A DNA stretch of 64,000 nt from CBDCVY01 sp965223245 (GTDB taxonomy: Bacteria; Nitrospinota; Nitrospinia; Nitrospinales; Nitrospinaceae). The notes beneath the pieces were generated by a model. The model saw only the letters and a list, made by a program, of their open reading frames with translations. It was not told where the DNA came from and did not search any database. Made by a program: the position numbers and the translations under genes. The stretch covers positions 2,046,001 to 2,110,000 of the forward strand of contig CBDCVY010000013.1 of the NCBI GenBank assembly GCA_965223245.1, in the 5' to 3' direction. Below, piece after piece: positions 28,085 to 37,188 of this stretch. The stretch's first letter is position 1, and every line of letters starts with the position of its first letter.

Positions 28085-29185
28085 ATGCCTAGTCGTTTAA
28101 TTAAGGAATCGATTTGGACAAGTGAATCGCTTTGCCAGTGTTCCATCGGCGCGAACAATTTATTTAAGAGTCTCCTTCCCAGCACAGACGACTACGGATG
28201 CTTCGATGCGCGGGCGGCGGTGCTCCGTGGCAAGCTGTTCCCGCTGATGCTCCACCGGGTGAGCGAAAAAAACATTGTGAGTTGGCTGGACGAACTGGTG
28301 CGTGTGGATTGCATTCGTCTTTGGACGGCGCCCAATGGGATTTTGTATGGCTGGATGCCCGGATTCGGTTCGCATAATGATATCGAGAACACTCATTCGC
28401 CCAAGACGCCCTGCCCTCCCTGGTTACAGGATGAGAAGGGAAACGATCCGCGGCTTCCGACCAAAACCAAAGCGGCGTTCCAAAAATTAAGTCAGGCTCT
28501 GGAGCTATATCGGCACGAATCCCATGCGGAACACAGCATCGGCAAAACTCCGACCTATCGAGAACTGCAGGCAATGACGGGCTGTAGCATGTCCACCATT
28601 TCCAAATTCTTTAAAGAGAAGGGGTTAACGTCGTCGCTCCAGTTGGCTACGGATGCTCCGCTTGCTACGGACAAGAATCCTAATCCTAATCTTAATCCTG
28701 AAAATCTTTTTTCTTGTCGCGCTTCAAAAAAATCGAAGGCGCGACGGGGAAAATTTTCGGATGGGGATTTGGCGTTTGCGAAGCGAATGCAACGGGACCT
28801 GCTGCGGCTGAATCCGGAAACGAAGCTGGTGTCGCCGAAGGTCTGGGCGAACGAGGTGCGTTTGATGCGCGAGGCGGATGGGCGCTCCCCCGAGTCGATG
28901 GTGGCAGTGTGGGAGTTTGCGAATTCGGATCCGTTTTGGCAATCGAATATACTTTCGGTTCGCAAACTTCGCGACAAGTTCGATCAGTTGACGTTGAAGA
29001 TGAAAGGTCCCTCGAAAGGCAATGCATCGGACGCGAAAACTCAAAGCTCGTTCGAGCGCAAGCGGAGCACAATTATTAATCTTAAAGATCCGACAACTTT
29101 GCAACCTAAGGAGGTGGCGCGTGACCCCAACAAAGACCTTATTGACGTGGCGGGTGTTTCAGGAAGGACTGGCCTGGCTGGTTAG
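28085..29185 (+). CDS. Phage-type replisome organiser / replication initiation protein
   Basis: A 366-residue protein. The N-terminus (SRLIKESIWTSESLCQCSIGANNLFKSLLPSTDDYGCFDARAAVLRGKLFPL) is the winged-helix start found in phage DnaD/replisome-organiser-like proteins. A second HTH-like segment is at about 155-185 (YRELQAMTGCSMSTISKFFKEKG), followed by a low-complexity linker and a C-terminal helical domain (SPKVWANEVRLMREADGRSPE...WEFANSDPFWQSNILSV) typical of such proteins. AAAGGA precedes the ATG. It overlaps the next gene, which looks like a helicase-loader type protein, so together they resemble a phage replication module. Confidence 0.65.
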   Translation: MPSRLIKESIWTSESLCQCSIGANNLFKSLLPSTDDYGCFDARAAVLRGKLFPLMLHRVSEKNIVSWLDELVRVDCIRLWTAPNGILYGWMPGFGSHNDIENTHSPKTPCPPWLQDEKGNDPRLPTKTKAAFQKLSQALELYRHESHAEHSIGKTPTYRELQAMTGCSMSTISKFFKEKGLTSSLQLATDAPLATDKNPNPNLNPENLFSCRASKKSKARRGKFSDGDLAFAKRMQRDLLRLNPETKLVSPKVWANEVRLMREADGRSPESMVAVWEFANSDPFWQSNILSVRKLRDKFDQLTLKMKGPSKGNASDAKTQSSFERKRSTIINLKDPTTLQPKEVARDPNKDLIDVAGVSGRTGLAG

Positions 29186-29510
29186 TTGTAACGGGCCGAA
29201 CCTGGACCAGAAAACGGCTGAGGTTTGGTTCGAGATGCTTCAGCATATTACGGACGCGGATTTTGTGTGGGCGGTAAAGGATTTGATCAGTAACGTGGAA
29301 ACGTTGCCGACGGTCAACTTTGTGTACCAAATTAAAAAGCGGGCGCGGCACAGCGCGAACCTTCGGCTGCGCTGTAAACGGATCATGGATCAGCAGCGGC
29401 AGTTGATGGAGGTGCGTCCTTCGCCGGAGGAGGCCAAGAAAAATATTGAATCAATTAAGCGGCGGTTGGTGATCAAGTCTATTCCCCTTGATAATGGAGG
29501 CGCGGCTTAA
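29121..29510 (+). CDS. Phage-like protein, possible helicase loader
   Basis: A 129-residue protein starting at a GTG (29121) with AAGGAGG eight bases upstream; the longer frame lacks a ribosome site. Helical throughout: FQEGLAWLVSCNGPNLDQKTAEVWFEMLQHITDADFVWAVKDLI, then a basic C-terminus. The pattern is like small phage helicase-loader/inhibitor proteins (G39P-like), but the match is by style and context only. It overlaps the replisome-organiser gene by 65 bases and is followed after two bases by a Cys-rich protein. Confidence 0.55.
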   Translation: MTPTKTLLTWRVFQEGLAWLVSCNGPNLDQKTAEVWFEMLQHITDADFVWAVKDLISNVETLPTVNFVYQIKKRARHSANLRLRCKRIMDQQRQLMEVRPSPEEAKKNIESIKRRLVIKSIPLDNGGAA

Positions 29511-29512
29511 GA

Positions 29513-29767
29513 ATGAGTGAGACAAACGATATGTTGAATCAGTGTAAACATTGTCAGTATTGGTCGGATGAACCGGAATCGTTTTTCCACAACATGCGGG
29601 TCTGCAGGAAGATGACGTTCCATCCGGAAGTCGACAAGATGGTGTACGAGGTCTATTTCTCGGAGGGTCAAGGTTACCAGCAACACGAGACAGGGCCGGA
29701 GTTCGGGTGTATTCATTTTGCGCCGCGAGGAATTCCTTCCAATGGCAATGGAAAAGTCTGTGCATAG
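29513..29767 (+). CDS. Small Cys/His-rich phage-like protein
   Basis: An 84-residue protein with CKHCQYW near the N-terminus, a single Cys in VCRKM, and GPEFGCIHFAPRG near the C-terminus, a layout typical of small zinc-ribbon-like phage proteins. It follows the helicase-loader-like gene by two bases, so the three genes form a unit. Function unknown. Confidence 0.55.
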   Translation: MSETNDMLNQCKHCQYWSDEPESFFHNMRVCRKMTFHPEVDKMVYEVYFSEGQGYQQHETGPEFGCIHFAPRGIPSNGNGKVCA

Positions 29768-30241
29768 AAGGATGGCTGATAGAGGTCAATCACCCCCAGC
29801 CGCGGGGTAGGCCCCGCCGCCAATATTTCATTTGCGATGAGTATAAGTAAATACAGTATCGTCTCAAAGGTTTCAAAAGTCTCAGTTGCCCCTCACGGCG
29901 AGTGAGTGCCTCCAATCGCTAGATTGGGCAGCGTGACGCTGTGGCCCCCGGCCACTGGGAATATACAATCTTCAATGTGTTTGTTTGCAAACTGTATTGA
30001 AAGAAACTATTCAAAATTCTTTCATACAATTCCTAAACCCCCTAGTGGTCAATCACCCCAGCCCGGCCCCCGGCCGGCGGGAACATTATTTTGCGATGAT
30101 TTAATTTCAATGCGATATCTTCACAAAGTTTTCGAGGTTAAAGTTGCCCCCAATCGCTAGATTGGAAAGGGGGAGCACATGGGTTTTTCCTTTTGATATT
30201 TTCTGTGTTTTGTTCAAAAATTCTTCTTGAGGACTTTTAAT
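29768..30241. repeat. Repeat-rich intergenic block with hairpins
   Basis: Hairpins at 29802-29817 (GCGGGG stem), 29892-29906 (CTCAC), 29912-29927 (CCAATC, GCTA loop), 29929-29941 (CAGCG, TGA loop), 29941-29955 (GTGGCC, CCC loop), 30063-30077 (CCGGCC, CCC loop) and 30150-30165 (CCAATC again). TCAATCACCCC elements lie at about 29786 and 30047. Confidence 0.7.
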
Positions 30242-30493
30242 TTGAAACGAAATGATTCTTACCCACTCAACGAAATCGAGAAAGACATCCGCGCGGAAGA
30301 TTTTCCTGAAGGCTCGTTGTTGAACAAATTGTTGTCCGCGGTGAAAGGGGAACACGCGGCAATTATCTGCCTGAAAGTGTTGGCAGAGGAAGCGTCTAAA
30401 GATCCGCAACGCAGGATTCATATCCGCAACTGGTCCGGCATCATTAGAAAAGCCAATGATCGAGACTTTAATAAAAAGGCTCACTTTCCGTGA
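30242..30493 (+). CDS. Small hypothetical protein after phage module
   Basis: An 83-residue frame starting with TTG at 30242 (GAGG nine bases upstream). It reads SYPLNEIEKDIRAEDFPEGSLLNKLLSAVKGEHAAIICLKVLAEEASKDPQRRIHIRNW, a plausible helical protein with normal composition. Repeats lie on both sides. It may be another remnant of the phage-like module. No family recognised. Confidence 0.45.
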   Translation: MKRNDSYPLNEIEKDIRAEDFPEGSLLNKLLSAVKGEHAAIICLKVLAEEASKDPQRRIHIRNWSGIIRKANDRDFNKKAHFP

Positions 30494-30714
30494 GGGGCAA
30501 AATTGATTTGCGATGACTGGCTAGCGCCAGGTTGGAAAAGAGGGCGAACATGGGTCCTATTTTTAAATGCATGGTGTTTAGTTTTCAACCCGGGGTTACG
30601 CAAAGATCTCCTACTATAGGGCATTTTCCTGTGCTTTTTTGGGGAGTGGATGCAGTCCAAAAGAATCCTTGATGCACCCTTATTTAGGTGATATGCTTGC
30701 ATCCAATCTTACTA

Positions 30715-30745
30715 TTTGTCACCCAAATGGACCTCTTGTGACAAA
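30715..30745. promoter_or_regulatory. Inverted repeat TTTGTCAC-N15-GTGACAAA
   Basis: Perfect 8 bp arms at 30715-30722 and 30738-30745, about 200 bp upstream of the DUF4142/cupredoxin genes. The spacing suits a dimeric regulator; which one is unknown. Confidence 0.45.
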
Positions 30746-30837
30746 TTTCTAATATATCAAACACTAAAGTCTCTTTTTTCATAAAAGGTTGTCTAGTTTT
30801 CCACAACTTTTAGCCTATTAAGTAACTTTTACCATTT

Positions 30838-30855
30838 AAAACTTGTATAAGTTTT
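30838..30855. promoter_or_regulatory. Palindrome AAAACTT-GTAT-AAGTTTT
   Basis: Perfect 7 bp arms around GTAT, about 90 bp upstream of the DUF4142 start. Possible operator or promoter element. Confidence 0.35.
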
Positions 30856-30941
30856 ATTTATGTTGTATTGTTCTGAATAATTGCTTTAACTCGTTTGAGT
30901 TCCTAATAAAAAAATCAATACACAAAGTGGAGACTGGAGTG

Positions 30942-31496
30942 ATGAGATTAAACACATTATTGAAACCGTTTCACCTGTTCCTTCTGGGCATTGCTTTTGT
31001 GGGGTGTTCCCACAGTCCGGAACCGGCTGCGACTGTTGCCAAAGATACGTTGTCGGATGCCAACATCGCCGCCATTGTGGTGGGGGCCAATAAAATTGAT
31101 ATTTCCGCCGGTAAAATTGCTTTGGACCGATCAACCAATCCGAAAGTGAAAGAGTTTGCGCAACGTATGGTGACCGATCACCAATCGGTTTTGGACTCGG
31201 CGGTCCAATTGGCCACTCGGTTAGGCGTGACCCCGGTCGATAACGATTTGGTTCACACGCTGGCCAAGCAGTCCACCGAGCACGAAGCCAAATTGAAAAC
31301 GCTTTCCGGAAAAGAGTTCGACAAAACTTACATCGATCACGAAGTGGCTTACCACGAAGCGGTGATCAACGTGGTGAAAACCCAACTGATTCCCGGAGCG
31401 GACAATAAAGAATTGAAAGACACTTTGACCTCCGTGCTTCCCGCGTTTGACGCGCATCTTGCTCACAGTAAAACTGTACAAGCAAGCCTCCAATGA
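30942..31496 (+). CDS. DUF4142 lipoprotein
   Basis: A 184-residue lipoprotein. The Met at 30942 gives MRLNTLLKPFHLFLLGIAFVGC, with lipobox FVGC; the longer frame has no signal at its start. The mature part is the ferritin-like four-helix DUF4142 domain: DANIAAIVVGANKIDISAGKIAL, NPKVKEFAQRMVTDHQSV, FDKTYIDHEVAYHEAVINV, LPAFDAHLAHSKTV. His residues in MVTDH and VAYHE are family-typical. The exact role is not established. Its stop overlaps the start of a cupredoxin gene (ATGA), so the two are coupled. Confidence 0.85.
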   Translation: MRLNTLLKPFHLFLLGIAFVGCSHSPEPAATVAKDTLSDANIAAIVVGANKIDISAGKIALDRSTNPKVKEFAQRMVTDHQSVLDSAVQLATRLGVTPVDNDLVHTLAKQSTEHEAKLKTLSGKEFDKTYIDHEVAYHEAVINVVKTQLIPGADNKELKDTLTSVLPAFDAHLAHSKTVQASLQ

Positions 31497-31867
31497 TACA
31501 GAGGTGGTTCAAAGGGTTAAGGGTCGCTCCGATTGTTTTCGGGGCGGCTCTTCCGTTTTTTCTGATGGCGCTTTCGTCTTGTGCCAATTCTGTTTCTCAG
31601 CCCGGGGCATTACCGGATCCGGTCACGCATCACATCGTCATTAAAAAGTTTAAGTTTTTACCTGAAACTTTGGTCATCCGTCGGGGAGACGTGGTGAAAT
31701 GGGAAAACCGGGACATCGTCCCGCATCAAATTGCAGAAAAATCGCTGCGGCAATGGAAATCTCAGGAACTAAAAGCCGAAGATATGTTCACACGGCAAAT
31801 CGAGGGAGAGGTTTCCTACATCTGCAAACTGCATCCGACGATGAAGGGGAAAATCGTACTCCGGTAA
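31493..31867 (+). CDS. Exported cupredoxin-like copper protein
   Basis: A 124-residue protein with an N-terminal export signal (VAPIVFGAALPFFLMALSSCAN, possibly a lipoprotein with Cys in LSSC). The mature domain has a plastocyanin-like fold: HHIVIKKFKFLPETLVIRRGDVVKWENRDIVPHQI, then YICKLHPTMKGKIVL. His in VPHQ, Cys in YICK, His in LHPT and Met in TMKG are the four type-1 copper ligands. It probably carries electrons in the periplasm. It starts within the DUF4142 stop codon. Confidence 0.88.
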   Translation: MIQRWFKGLRVAPIVFGAALPFFLMALSSCANSVSQPGALPDPVTHHIVIKKFKFLPETLVIRRGDVVKWENRDIVPHQIAEKSLRQWKSQELKAEDMFTRQIEGEVSYICKLHPTMKGKIVLR

Positions 31868-31952
31868 GAATGTTATTGGGATGCGATTCAAAGGTCTGCG
31901 TCGAAAACTCAGGCGGACTTGAGGGGGTTCAGCCGGATTTGGAAAACGCGGG

Positions 31953-32591
31953 TCACTCTTCGCGCGGAATGACTTTAAATTTACACACCTCGCCGTCGCG
32001 CACAATGCATTCCTGGTGGTCGATTTCGCTTTCCAATAACGTTTCCAGTAAAGCGCGGTCCAGTTGGCAGACTTCTTCAAACTCGGTTGCCAGGTGATGA
32101 TACACGCAGTTGTAGGCTTTAATGGTGGGCAGGCTTTCGCCCTCGGTCTGAACCACTTTCGTTTCAAACCCTAAACCCTGCATGATATCGGAAACCTCTT
32201 GAATTTTTTCGATGAGGCTCATGCCAGCCAATTTTGACTTCAAACTTTTTCCCAGGCTTCGGCCAATTTCATCCATCTTGGTTTCCAGCCCTTCGAATCC
32301 TAACTGTGCTTTCAGGGAATTCAACAGCAGCTCGGAGAACCAGGAATACTGCTTGGGAAACAGGTCAATGCCGCTTTCGCTCAGCACATAAACCTGGCTG
32401 GGGCGACCGCGGGTGGAGTTCAGTTCTCCTTTGGTAATGTAGCCGCCTTTTTCCAGGGCCATCGTATGCTGCTGCACCGCGTTGCGGGAAATGCCCAGCT
32501 CGGTGGCCAGCTCGTCAATGGTGAGTCCCGATTTATGGAACAACAGTTTTTCCAACAATTCGCTTTGACGATGCCCAAATCCATAAAACAT
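31953..32591 (-). CDS. SufR-like iron-sulfur transcriptional regulator
   Basis: A 212-residue regulator. The Met at 32591 is preceded by AGGAA at good spacing; the longer frame continues into non-coding-looking sequence. An N-terminal winged helix (LTIDELATELGISRNAVQQHTMALEKGGYI, then RGRPSQVYVLSESG) is followed by helices and a C-terminal Cys-rich region: YNCVYHHLATEFEEVCQLDR, then ECIVRDGEVCKF. This matches the Cys layout of SufR-type repressors that bind a 4Fe-4S cluster, so the protein may sense iron-sulfur or redox state. Targets are unknown; it is convergent with the cupredoxin gene and divergent from the DM13 gene. Confidence 0.8.
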   Translation of the reverse strand: MFYGFGHRQSELLEKLLFHKSGLTIDELATELGISRNAVQQHTMALEKGGYITKGELNSTRGRPSQVYVLSESGIDLFPKQYSWFSELLLNSLKAQLGFEGLETKMDEIGRSLGKSLKSKLAGMSLIEKIQEVSDIMQGLGFETKVVQTEGESLPTIKAYNCVYHHLATEFEEVCQLDRALLETLLESEIDHQECIVRDGEVCKFKVIPREE

Positions 32592-32887
32592 AAATTCGTT
32601 CCTATTCAATGAGATCCAACACTTATCCCAATACAATTTTACCAAATAACGGGCGCGAGTTCGAAAGGTTTCACGCCTGATTTGAAAAAAATAATGACTT
32701 GCGGGAAAAGGCTCCGTAAGGAATCTTGTTACTGTGAAATTAGCCACGCCCGGGCCCACCCAAACATTTTTGTAAGGTGGCGGGCGGCGCTCAGACTAAT
32801 AGGCTCTTGCGAGAGAATCGCAAGGCCGGCGGACTTCATCCGGCGAGTTAAATTTAATAACCTGAGCCAAGTTAAAGGGGGCATATC

Positions 32888-33187
32888 ATGAGTAATCGAT
32901 TTGGAAACCTAGTCGGCGGCGATGCAGAACATCCTGCATCGGGTCTGGTCAAAATAGAAGGCAACACAGTAAAACTGGTAGACGTTCAAATTACCGAAGC
33001 GCCGGACGGACGCGTGATCCTGAGCAAAGATCTGGACGAGGCGAGCGGTGTGCGGTTAGGAAAACTGCAAGGGTTCACCGGAAGTCATGAGTACCCGATT
33101 CCGGAAGGCACCAACCCGGCGGAATACAATTCAGTATTGATTTGGTGCGACCAGTTTAACGTGCCTATCGGGAAAGTGGATCTGTAG
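32888..33187 (+). CDS. DM13-domain protein
   Basis: A 99-residue protein that is almost entirely a DM13 domain: ASGLVKIEGNTVKLVDVQITEAPDGRVILSKD, GKLQGFTGSHEYPIP, SVLIWCDQFNVPIGKVDL. The single Cys in IWCDQF is the conserved family cysteine, proposed to have a redox role. There is no signal peptide in the frame. AAAGGGGG precedes the ATG. It is divergent from the SufR-like regulator, across about 300 bp containing a CTTGCGA inverted repeat (32806-32824). Confidence 0.8.
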   Translation: MSNRFGNLVGGDAEHPASGLVKIEGNTVKLVDVQITEAPDGRVILSKDLDEASGVRLGKLQGFTGSHEYPIPEGTNPAEYNSVLIWCDQFNVPIGKVDL

Positions 33188-33646
33188 TGACCAGCGTGAC
33201 GCTGGACCCGCTCACTCGCCGTGAGGGGCGACATTTATATTCGATGAGTAAATGTGAACGCCGAATCCACAGAACCTTTTCTAAGGTTGAGTTTTCCTTT
33301 AGAAACAATTGAAAGAACGAAAGGGAATTTGCACCCTCTTTCCTAAAGTGACCTTTGCATAACAAAGGATTATTGAACAAACAAGTGCAACCAAAAATTT
33401 GAAACCCATGTTCGCCCTCTTTCCTAAAGAGGGTCGGGGTGATTCACATTCAGGGGTTTGAAATTATTTTAAAAATCTACTGGAGGTAAAATCCCCCTAG
33501 CCCCCTTCATAAAGGGGGAACACATGGCCATCATTCAATAATTTCTTCTGAAGGTTAAACATCAAAATCAAAAAAGTTTTCATAATTCTGTCAGCAAGTA
33601 ACCTCATCGCACATAAATTTTGAGTGCAGCGTCACGCTGTGGCCGG
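33188..33646. repeat. Repeat-rich intergenic block, partly inverted
   Basis: Hairpins at 33191-33205 (CCAGCG, TGA loop), 33211-33225 (CTCAC/GTGAG) and 33627-33639 (CAGCG, TCA loop). The long module is present in reverse orientation at about 33225-33420, and a CCCCCTAGCCCCCTTC element lies at 33490-33525. Confidence 0.7.
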
Positions 33647-34318
33647 TTAAGCTTTTCCGGTGCCGGACCGCACGCGGATTTTCGCCGGCGTTTTCGGGGG
33701 AGACATCAGCGGACAGTTGTACAACTTGGCCTCCACTTCGTAATGCGAAAAGAAACTGCGGTCGCCCACTTTATAGAGTTTATTCACTTCATGCATATAC
33801 GCCGTATTGGCGTGGTCATCAACGGCGGCTTCGCGGACTTTCATTTCCACATAATGAATGTACATGTCATACTCGGAGGCCTTGCCAACGTACTTGCATC
33901 CCAACGGTTCATCATAAATGAGGTTCACCTTGAGTCGGGGATCCATCACAAACTGCTCTTTGTTATGACAGCGATACGCCTGCGCGATGCCGTTCAAGTA
34001 AGGTTCCTTATCATAACCTTTGGAAGCCTCCATGGTTTTCCATCGCTTGAGAACCTGGAACGTGTCGCCGCCAATTTTGCCGGTTTTGTTGGTGAAGAAC
34101 TTGGTGAACGCATCGTAGTTGTACTCCTCGTCGTCGTACTCGGGGAAATCCAGCATTTTGATCGTGCCGAGATCGATGCAATCCGACGGAGCGCTAGAAA
34201 CTTCCTTAACATGTTTAGCATGCGGACGCACCGTTCGAAACAAATTGCCCTGCATGGCGCATCCCACGAAGAGCGTGGTTATATAAATGACAATAAGACC
34301 TTTGGCGAAATGGACCAT
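33647..34318 (-). CDS. Predicted lipoprotein, function unknown
   Basis: A 223-residue protein whose N-terminus MVHFAKGLIVIYITTLFVGC is a lipoprotein signal with lipobox FVGC. The mature part contains Cys residues (SDCIDLG, YRCHNKE, LGCKYVG, YNCPLM) and many charged residues, consistent with a folded periplasmic domain. I recognise no family. A long open frame on the other strand in the same place is a shadow. Start codon choice between 34318 and an upstream TTG is uncertain. Confidence 0.65.
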   Translation of the reverse strand: MVHFAKGLIVIYITTLFVGCAMQGNLFRTVRPHAKHVKEVSSAPSDCIDLGTIKMLDFPEYDDEEYNYDAFTKFFTNKTGKIGGDTFQVLKRWKTMEASKGYDKEPYLNGIAQAYRCHNKEQFVMDPRLKVNLIYDEPLGCKYVGKASEYDMYIHYVEMKVREAAVDDHANTAYMHEVNKLYKVGDRSFFSHYEVEAKLYNCPLMSPPKTPAKIRVRSGTGKA

Positions 34319-34740
34319 GACCACCCGGTATCCTTTCAATCGATAGTTTTTTAGTAGAGAGATTTTGAGATCAGAACTTATTTCGAGCCTAACCCATTAT
34401 CCAGAGTAACGGAACCCCAAAAAGGTGTAAAGCCGAGGAAAGGTGGTAAAATATAAAGAAGGGAATTTGAGGGGGATTGGTTGATTTACTTAATAGTTCA
34501 CCAACCTAGTAAATTTACGAGAATTGCGATCAAACTTAAGTGAATGCAATTTATAGGTATCACGCTAAAGAACTAAGCTAACACCAACGCTTTTTTAATA
34601 AGGTTAAAATTTTTTGTGAAATCTACAGAAAACTCAAGCAGCAAAACTAAAAATCCAATCACACCAGTGTAATGATAATTAATTACTTTTAGAATTATGA
34701 TTATTCTAAGGTTCGCTTTACATAATAAAATTTTTAGTCA
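34319..34740. other. Intergenic region, AT-rich
   Basis: About 420 bp that passes from GC-rich to AT-rich composition near 34.4 kb. I see no gene or repeat module. Confidence 0.5.
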
Positions 34741-36870
34741 TCAAATATCTTCTTCATCCTTTGGTTTTTCACTTTCCTCCTCAAAGTTCATTGTATCTCC
34801 GGTAATTTCTGCAAAGTATACTTTTTCTGCCGTATCAGTAATTGCAAATACCCTTCTTCCACTTTGGTTTTCCTCACGAAAAACTAGTCCTTGTTCACCT
34901 AGTTTTCTACCTCGTTTTCCAACCAATTGATATGAACAGTCTAATTCCGCGGCGATTTCTTTTGCAAACATTCGTTTTTTTTCATCATGAAGAGTTTTTA
35001 GAATTCCTAGCTCCGTTCCTGGAAGCAAGCTTTCCTCAGAAACTGAATTAATTAAATCCTCATATTTTCTTGATAGATTTACGAGATGGCAAGTACCCTC
35101 TTTACATGTAGGACATAACATGTTAAATGCTTCAATTGCTTTAAGCATTTCCGCTTCATGTTTATTTCCACATTTTTTACAGATAATCTCTTGATTTACT
35201 CTAATGTAAGAAAGGATAATTGAATTAAAATTAAAAATTCTTTCGACAAAGTAAAGCCTATGTTCTCTCTTTTCACGTGGCCGTCCAAAGTTTATTGTTT
35301 CTTGCTGACATAGACCATAATTTAATGCATACACAGAAACGTCATTTCCATCTCGATCTTTCATTTCATAATATTTTGTTAGAAAAAAATTTAACTCTAA
35401 GGACGAAAGAATTGGTTCATATTCTCGACTAATATAAAAATGGCTGGTTGGGGGTCGTCCTGATAATTCTTTCATTACAATAGATTTCCGATAACTGCGT
35501 AAATCTTTTGCCCTTTTGACAAGTTCTTCTATTAACTCCTTAAGACTATAAATGGATGACCGTTCTTCGAATGGTTCATGAAGAAACTTATTAAGCCTAA
35601 AATAATAAGAAATTTTCTCATCGTAATATCGACGGGCTGCACTCTGAATTGCTTTTATTCCAATTGCCTTTCCATAGATGATTGACGTTTCATAACAAAA
35701 ATATAAAATATAACCAAGGATTCTCGGATTTCCCAGACATGCATGGAAAAGGGTTCTCCATAATTCAATTGAATCAGCCTCAAAATATTTGTCAGGAGAT
35801 TCTTCACAAAAATGCTTAAGTCGGGCCACTACCAATCTTTTTGTGAAATCAATAGCCCTATCTTCCATATTTGCAACATCATCCCGACCATATGCCCGAT
35901 AAATATCAAGATAAACTTGGTCGACCTTTGAAAGATCAATTTTTCCTGGATAAATCCTACCAGGATAAACGGCTATCTTAAGTTTAATGAATTCATCAGA
36001 CCAGTTATTTAATGGAGCCAAAATAGTATCCACAACTTGCTCCATTTCATTTCGTGGTAATTCAGAGAAATCATCAATAAATATATAAAGATATTTTACT
36101 TTCAAAGTGGTCAGAATATCACGCAACCGAGAAATTAGCCTTTTAATATTAAAAACTCTAATAAATATCTGCGAGTAATTCTGGCTATGCTTACTTTCAA
36201 GTTCTGAAAATTCTTGGGCAATATATTTTGCTCCCATTGAAGGCTTAATATCCAATTTTGCAGATATTTCTTCCCCATCATTTATACTTTCCTTGACTTT
36301 TTCTTCATCTTGCTGGGAAGTACAAATTTGTCCTGTAATATTAATATATTGATCTCTCTTTAGCTCATCTATGAATTCTTCTAACTTTTCAAATAACTCT
36401 GATGCTGACCCGGAAAAATTCTCTCGCACTCTATTCCATGTTGAGGAATTCACCCGAATACTTATTTGGTTTTTAATTTCGAGGATAAGCTCAAGAATAA
36501 AACTTTTAAAGATACTCAACCTCTGAACTGCCTCAGGCGATAATGCATTTTGAATTTCAGTTTGGAACTCTCCAACAATTTCGGATGTTGATGATTCGTA
36601 AAGAGTTTTTATATCTATATAAGCCCATGTTGCCTGCACATCTAAACTCAAAGATTCCTGTGCCCTTTGAAAAATAGTAGATTTCCCAGTACCTTTTCGC
36701 CCAACTAAAAAAGTTGTATTGGGTTTGAGAAGAGTCTCTAAAACATGGTCATCTGGTAATGGGTCCACGTATAATTTCGTTATAAGCTCCCTTCCTTGCT
36801 CATCCAAGAGCTCAGCCCTTCTATAACGTTTAAGGGTATCTACCGCTTGTAAAAATTTCTTTTTATTCAT
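34741..36870 (-). CDS. P-loop ATPase with zinc ribbon and C-terminal winged helix
   Basis: A 709-residue cytoplasmic protein. Walker A is GRKGTGKST (57-65) and Walker B is in YLYIFIDDFSE at about 265. After the ATPase core come a helical region, a two-CxxC zinc ribbon (ICKKCGNK and LCPTCKEG), and a winged-helix-like C-terminus (KEIAAELDCSYQLVGKRGRKLGEQGLV). It resembles large ATPases of the Sll1717/STAND-like kind found in mobile or defence contexts, but I cannot assign a family. It is AT-rich relative to its surroundings and divergent from an exonuclease-BRCT gene, which suggests a joint, possibly defensive role. Confidence 0.75.
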   Translation of the reverse strand: MNKKKFLQAVDTLKRYRRAELLDEQGRELITKLYVDPLPDDHVLETLLKPNTTFLVGRKGTGKSTIFQRAQESLSLDVQATWAYIDIKTLYESSTSEIVGEFQTEIQNALSPEAVQRLSIFKSFILELILEIKNQISIRVNSSTWNRVRENFSGSASELFEKLEEFIDELKRDQYINITGQICTSQQDEEKVKESINDGEEISAKLDIKPSMGAKYIAQEFSELESKHSQNYSQIFIRVFNIKRLISRLRDILTTLKVKYLYIFIDDFSELPRNEMEQVVDTILAPLNNWSDEFIKLKIAVYPGRIYPGKIDLSKVDQVYLDIYRAYGRDDVANMEDRAIDFTKRLVVARLKHFCEESPDKYFEADSIELWRTLFHACLGNPRILGYILYFCYETSIIYGKAIGIKAIQSAARRYYDEKISYYFRLNKFLHEPFEERSSIYSLKELIEELVKRAKDLRSYRKSIVMKELSGRPPTSHFYISREYEPILSSLELNFFLTKYYEMKDRDGNDVSVYALNYGLCQQETINFGRPREKREHRLYFVERIFNFNSIILSYIRVNQEIICKKCGNKHEAEMLKAIEAFNMLCPTCKEGTCHLVNLSRKYEDLINSVSEESLLPGTELGILKTLHDEKKRMFAKEIAAELDCSYQLVGKRGRKLGEQGLVFREENQSGRRVFAITDTAEKVYFAEITGDTMNFEEESEKPKDEEDI

Positions 36871-37188
36871 TATAGGTCCATAGTTTTTTTAATTATTCTT
36901 TGTATTCATAAAAACAAGTTATTTGATTTTTTACCCTATTCTAATTCACAAAACGAATCAAGGAAATTTTGGGCTAAAGTAAATAATCGAGTTATGAAGG
37001 TAAATAAAACAAACCTTTTTGATTAGCATCAAAATTACTAGCTTACTTTTTAGAAGGTTGAAGGTAGTATTACCAGTATCCATTTCTTTTTCCATGCTTG
37101 ACAACAAAATTTTTATATGCCTAAATAAGCTATTTAAAAACTTTTTTGGTCTTGTTTACTTAGATTTAAATATTTGAATTTTCTGATT
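36871..37188. other. Divergent intergenic region of ATPase/exonuclease pair
   Basis: AT-rich 318 bp between two divergent genes. A perfect -35, TTGACA, lies at 37098-37103, with a weak TAAATA at 37122-37127 (18 bp spacing) toward the exonuclease gene. Confidence 0.4.

Larger units (their letters stand above)
30494..30941. other. Intergenic region with hairpin and palindromes
   Basis: It contains a hairpin at 30517-30530 (CTGGC/TAGC loop) belonging to the dispersed family, and two palindromes listed separately upstream of the DUF4142 gene. No gene is supported. Confidence 0.5.

Noticed and set aside
28692..29104. Several ORFs on both strands within the phage replication gene.
   Set aside because: GC-rich shadow frames of the replisome-organiser gene.
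33620..34354. Plus-strand ORF of 244 codons.
   Set aside because: It overlaps the minus-strand lipoprotein gene, which has a lipobox and sensible composition. The plus frame is a shadow rich in His and Val.
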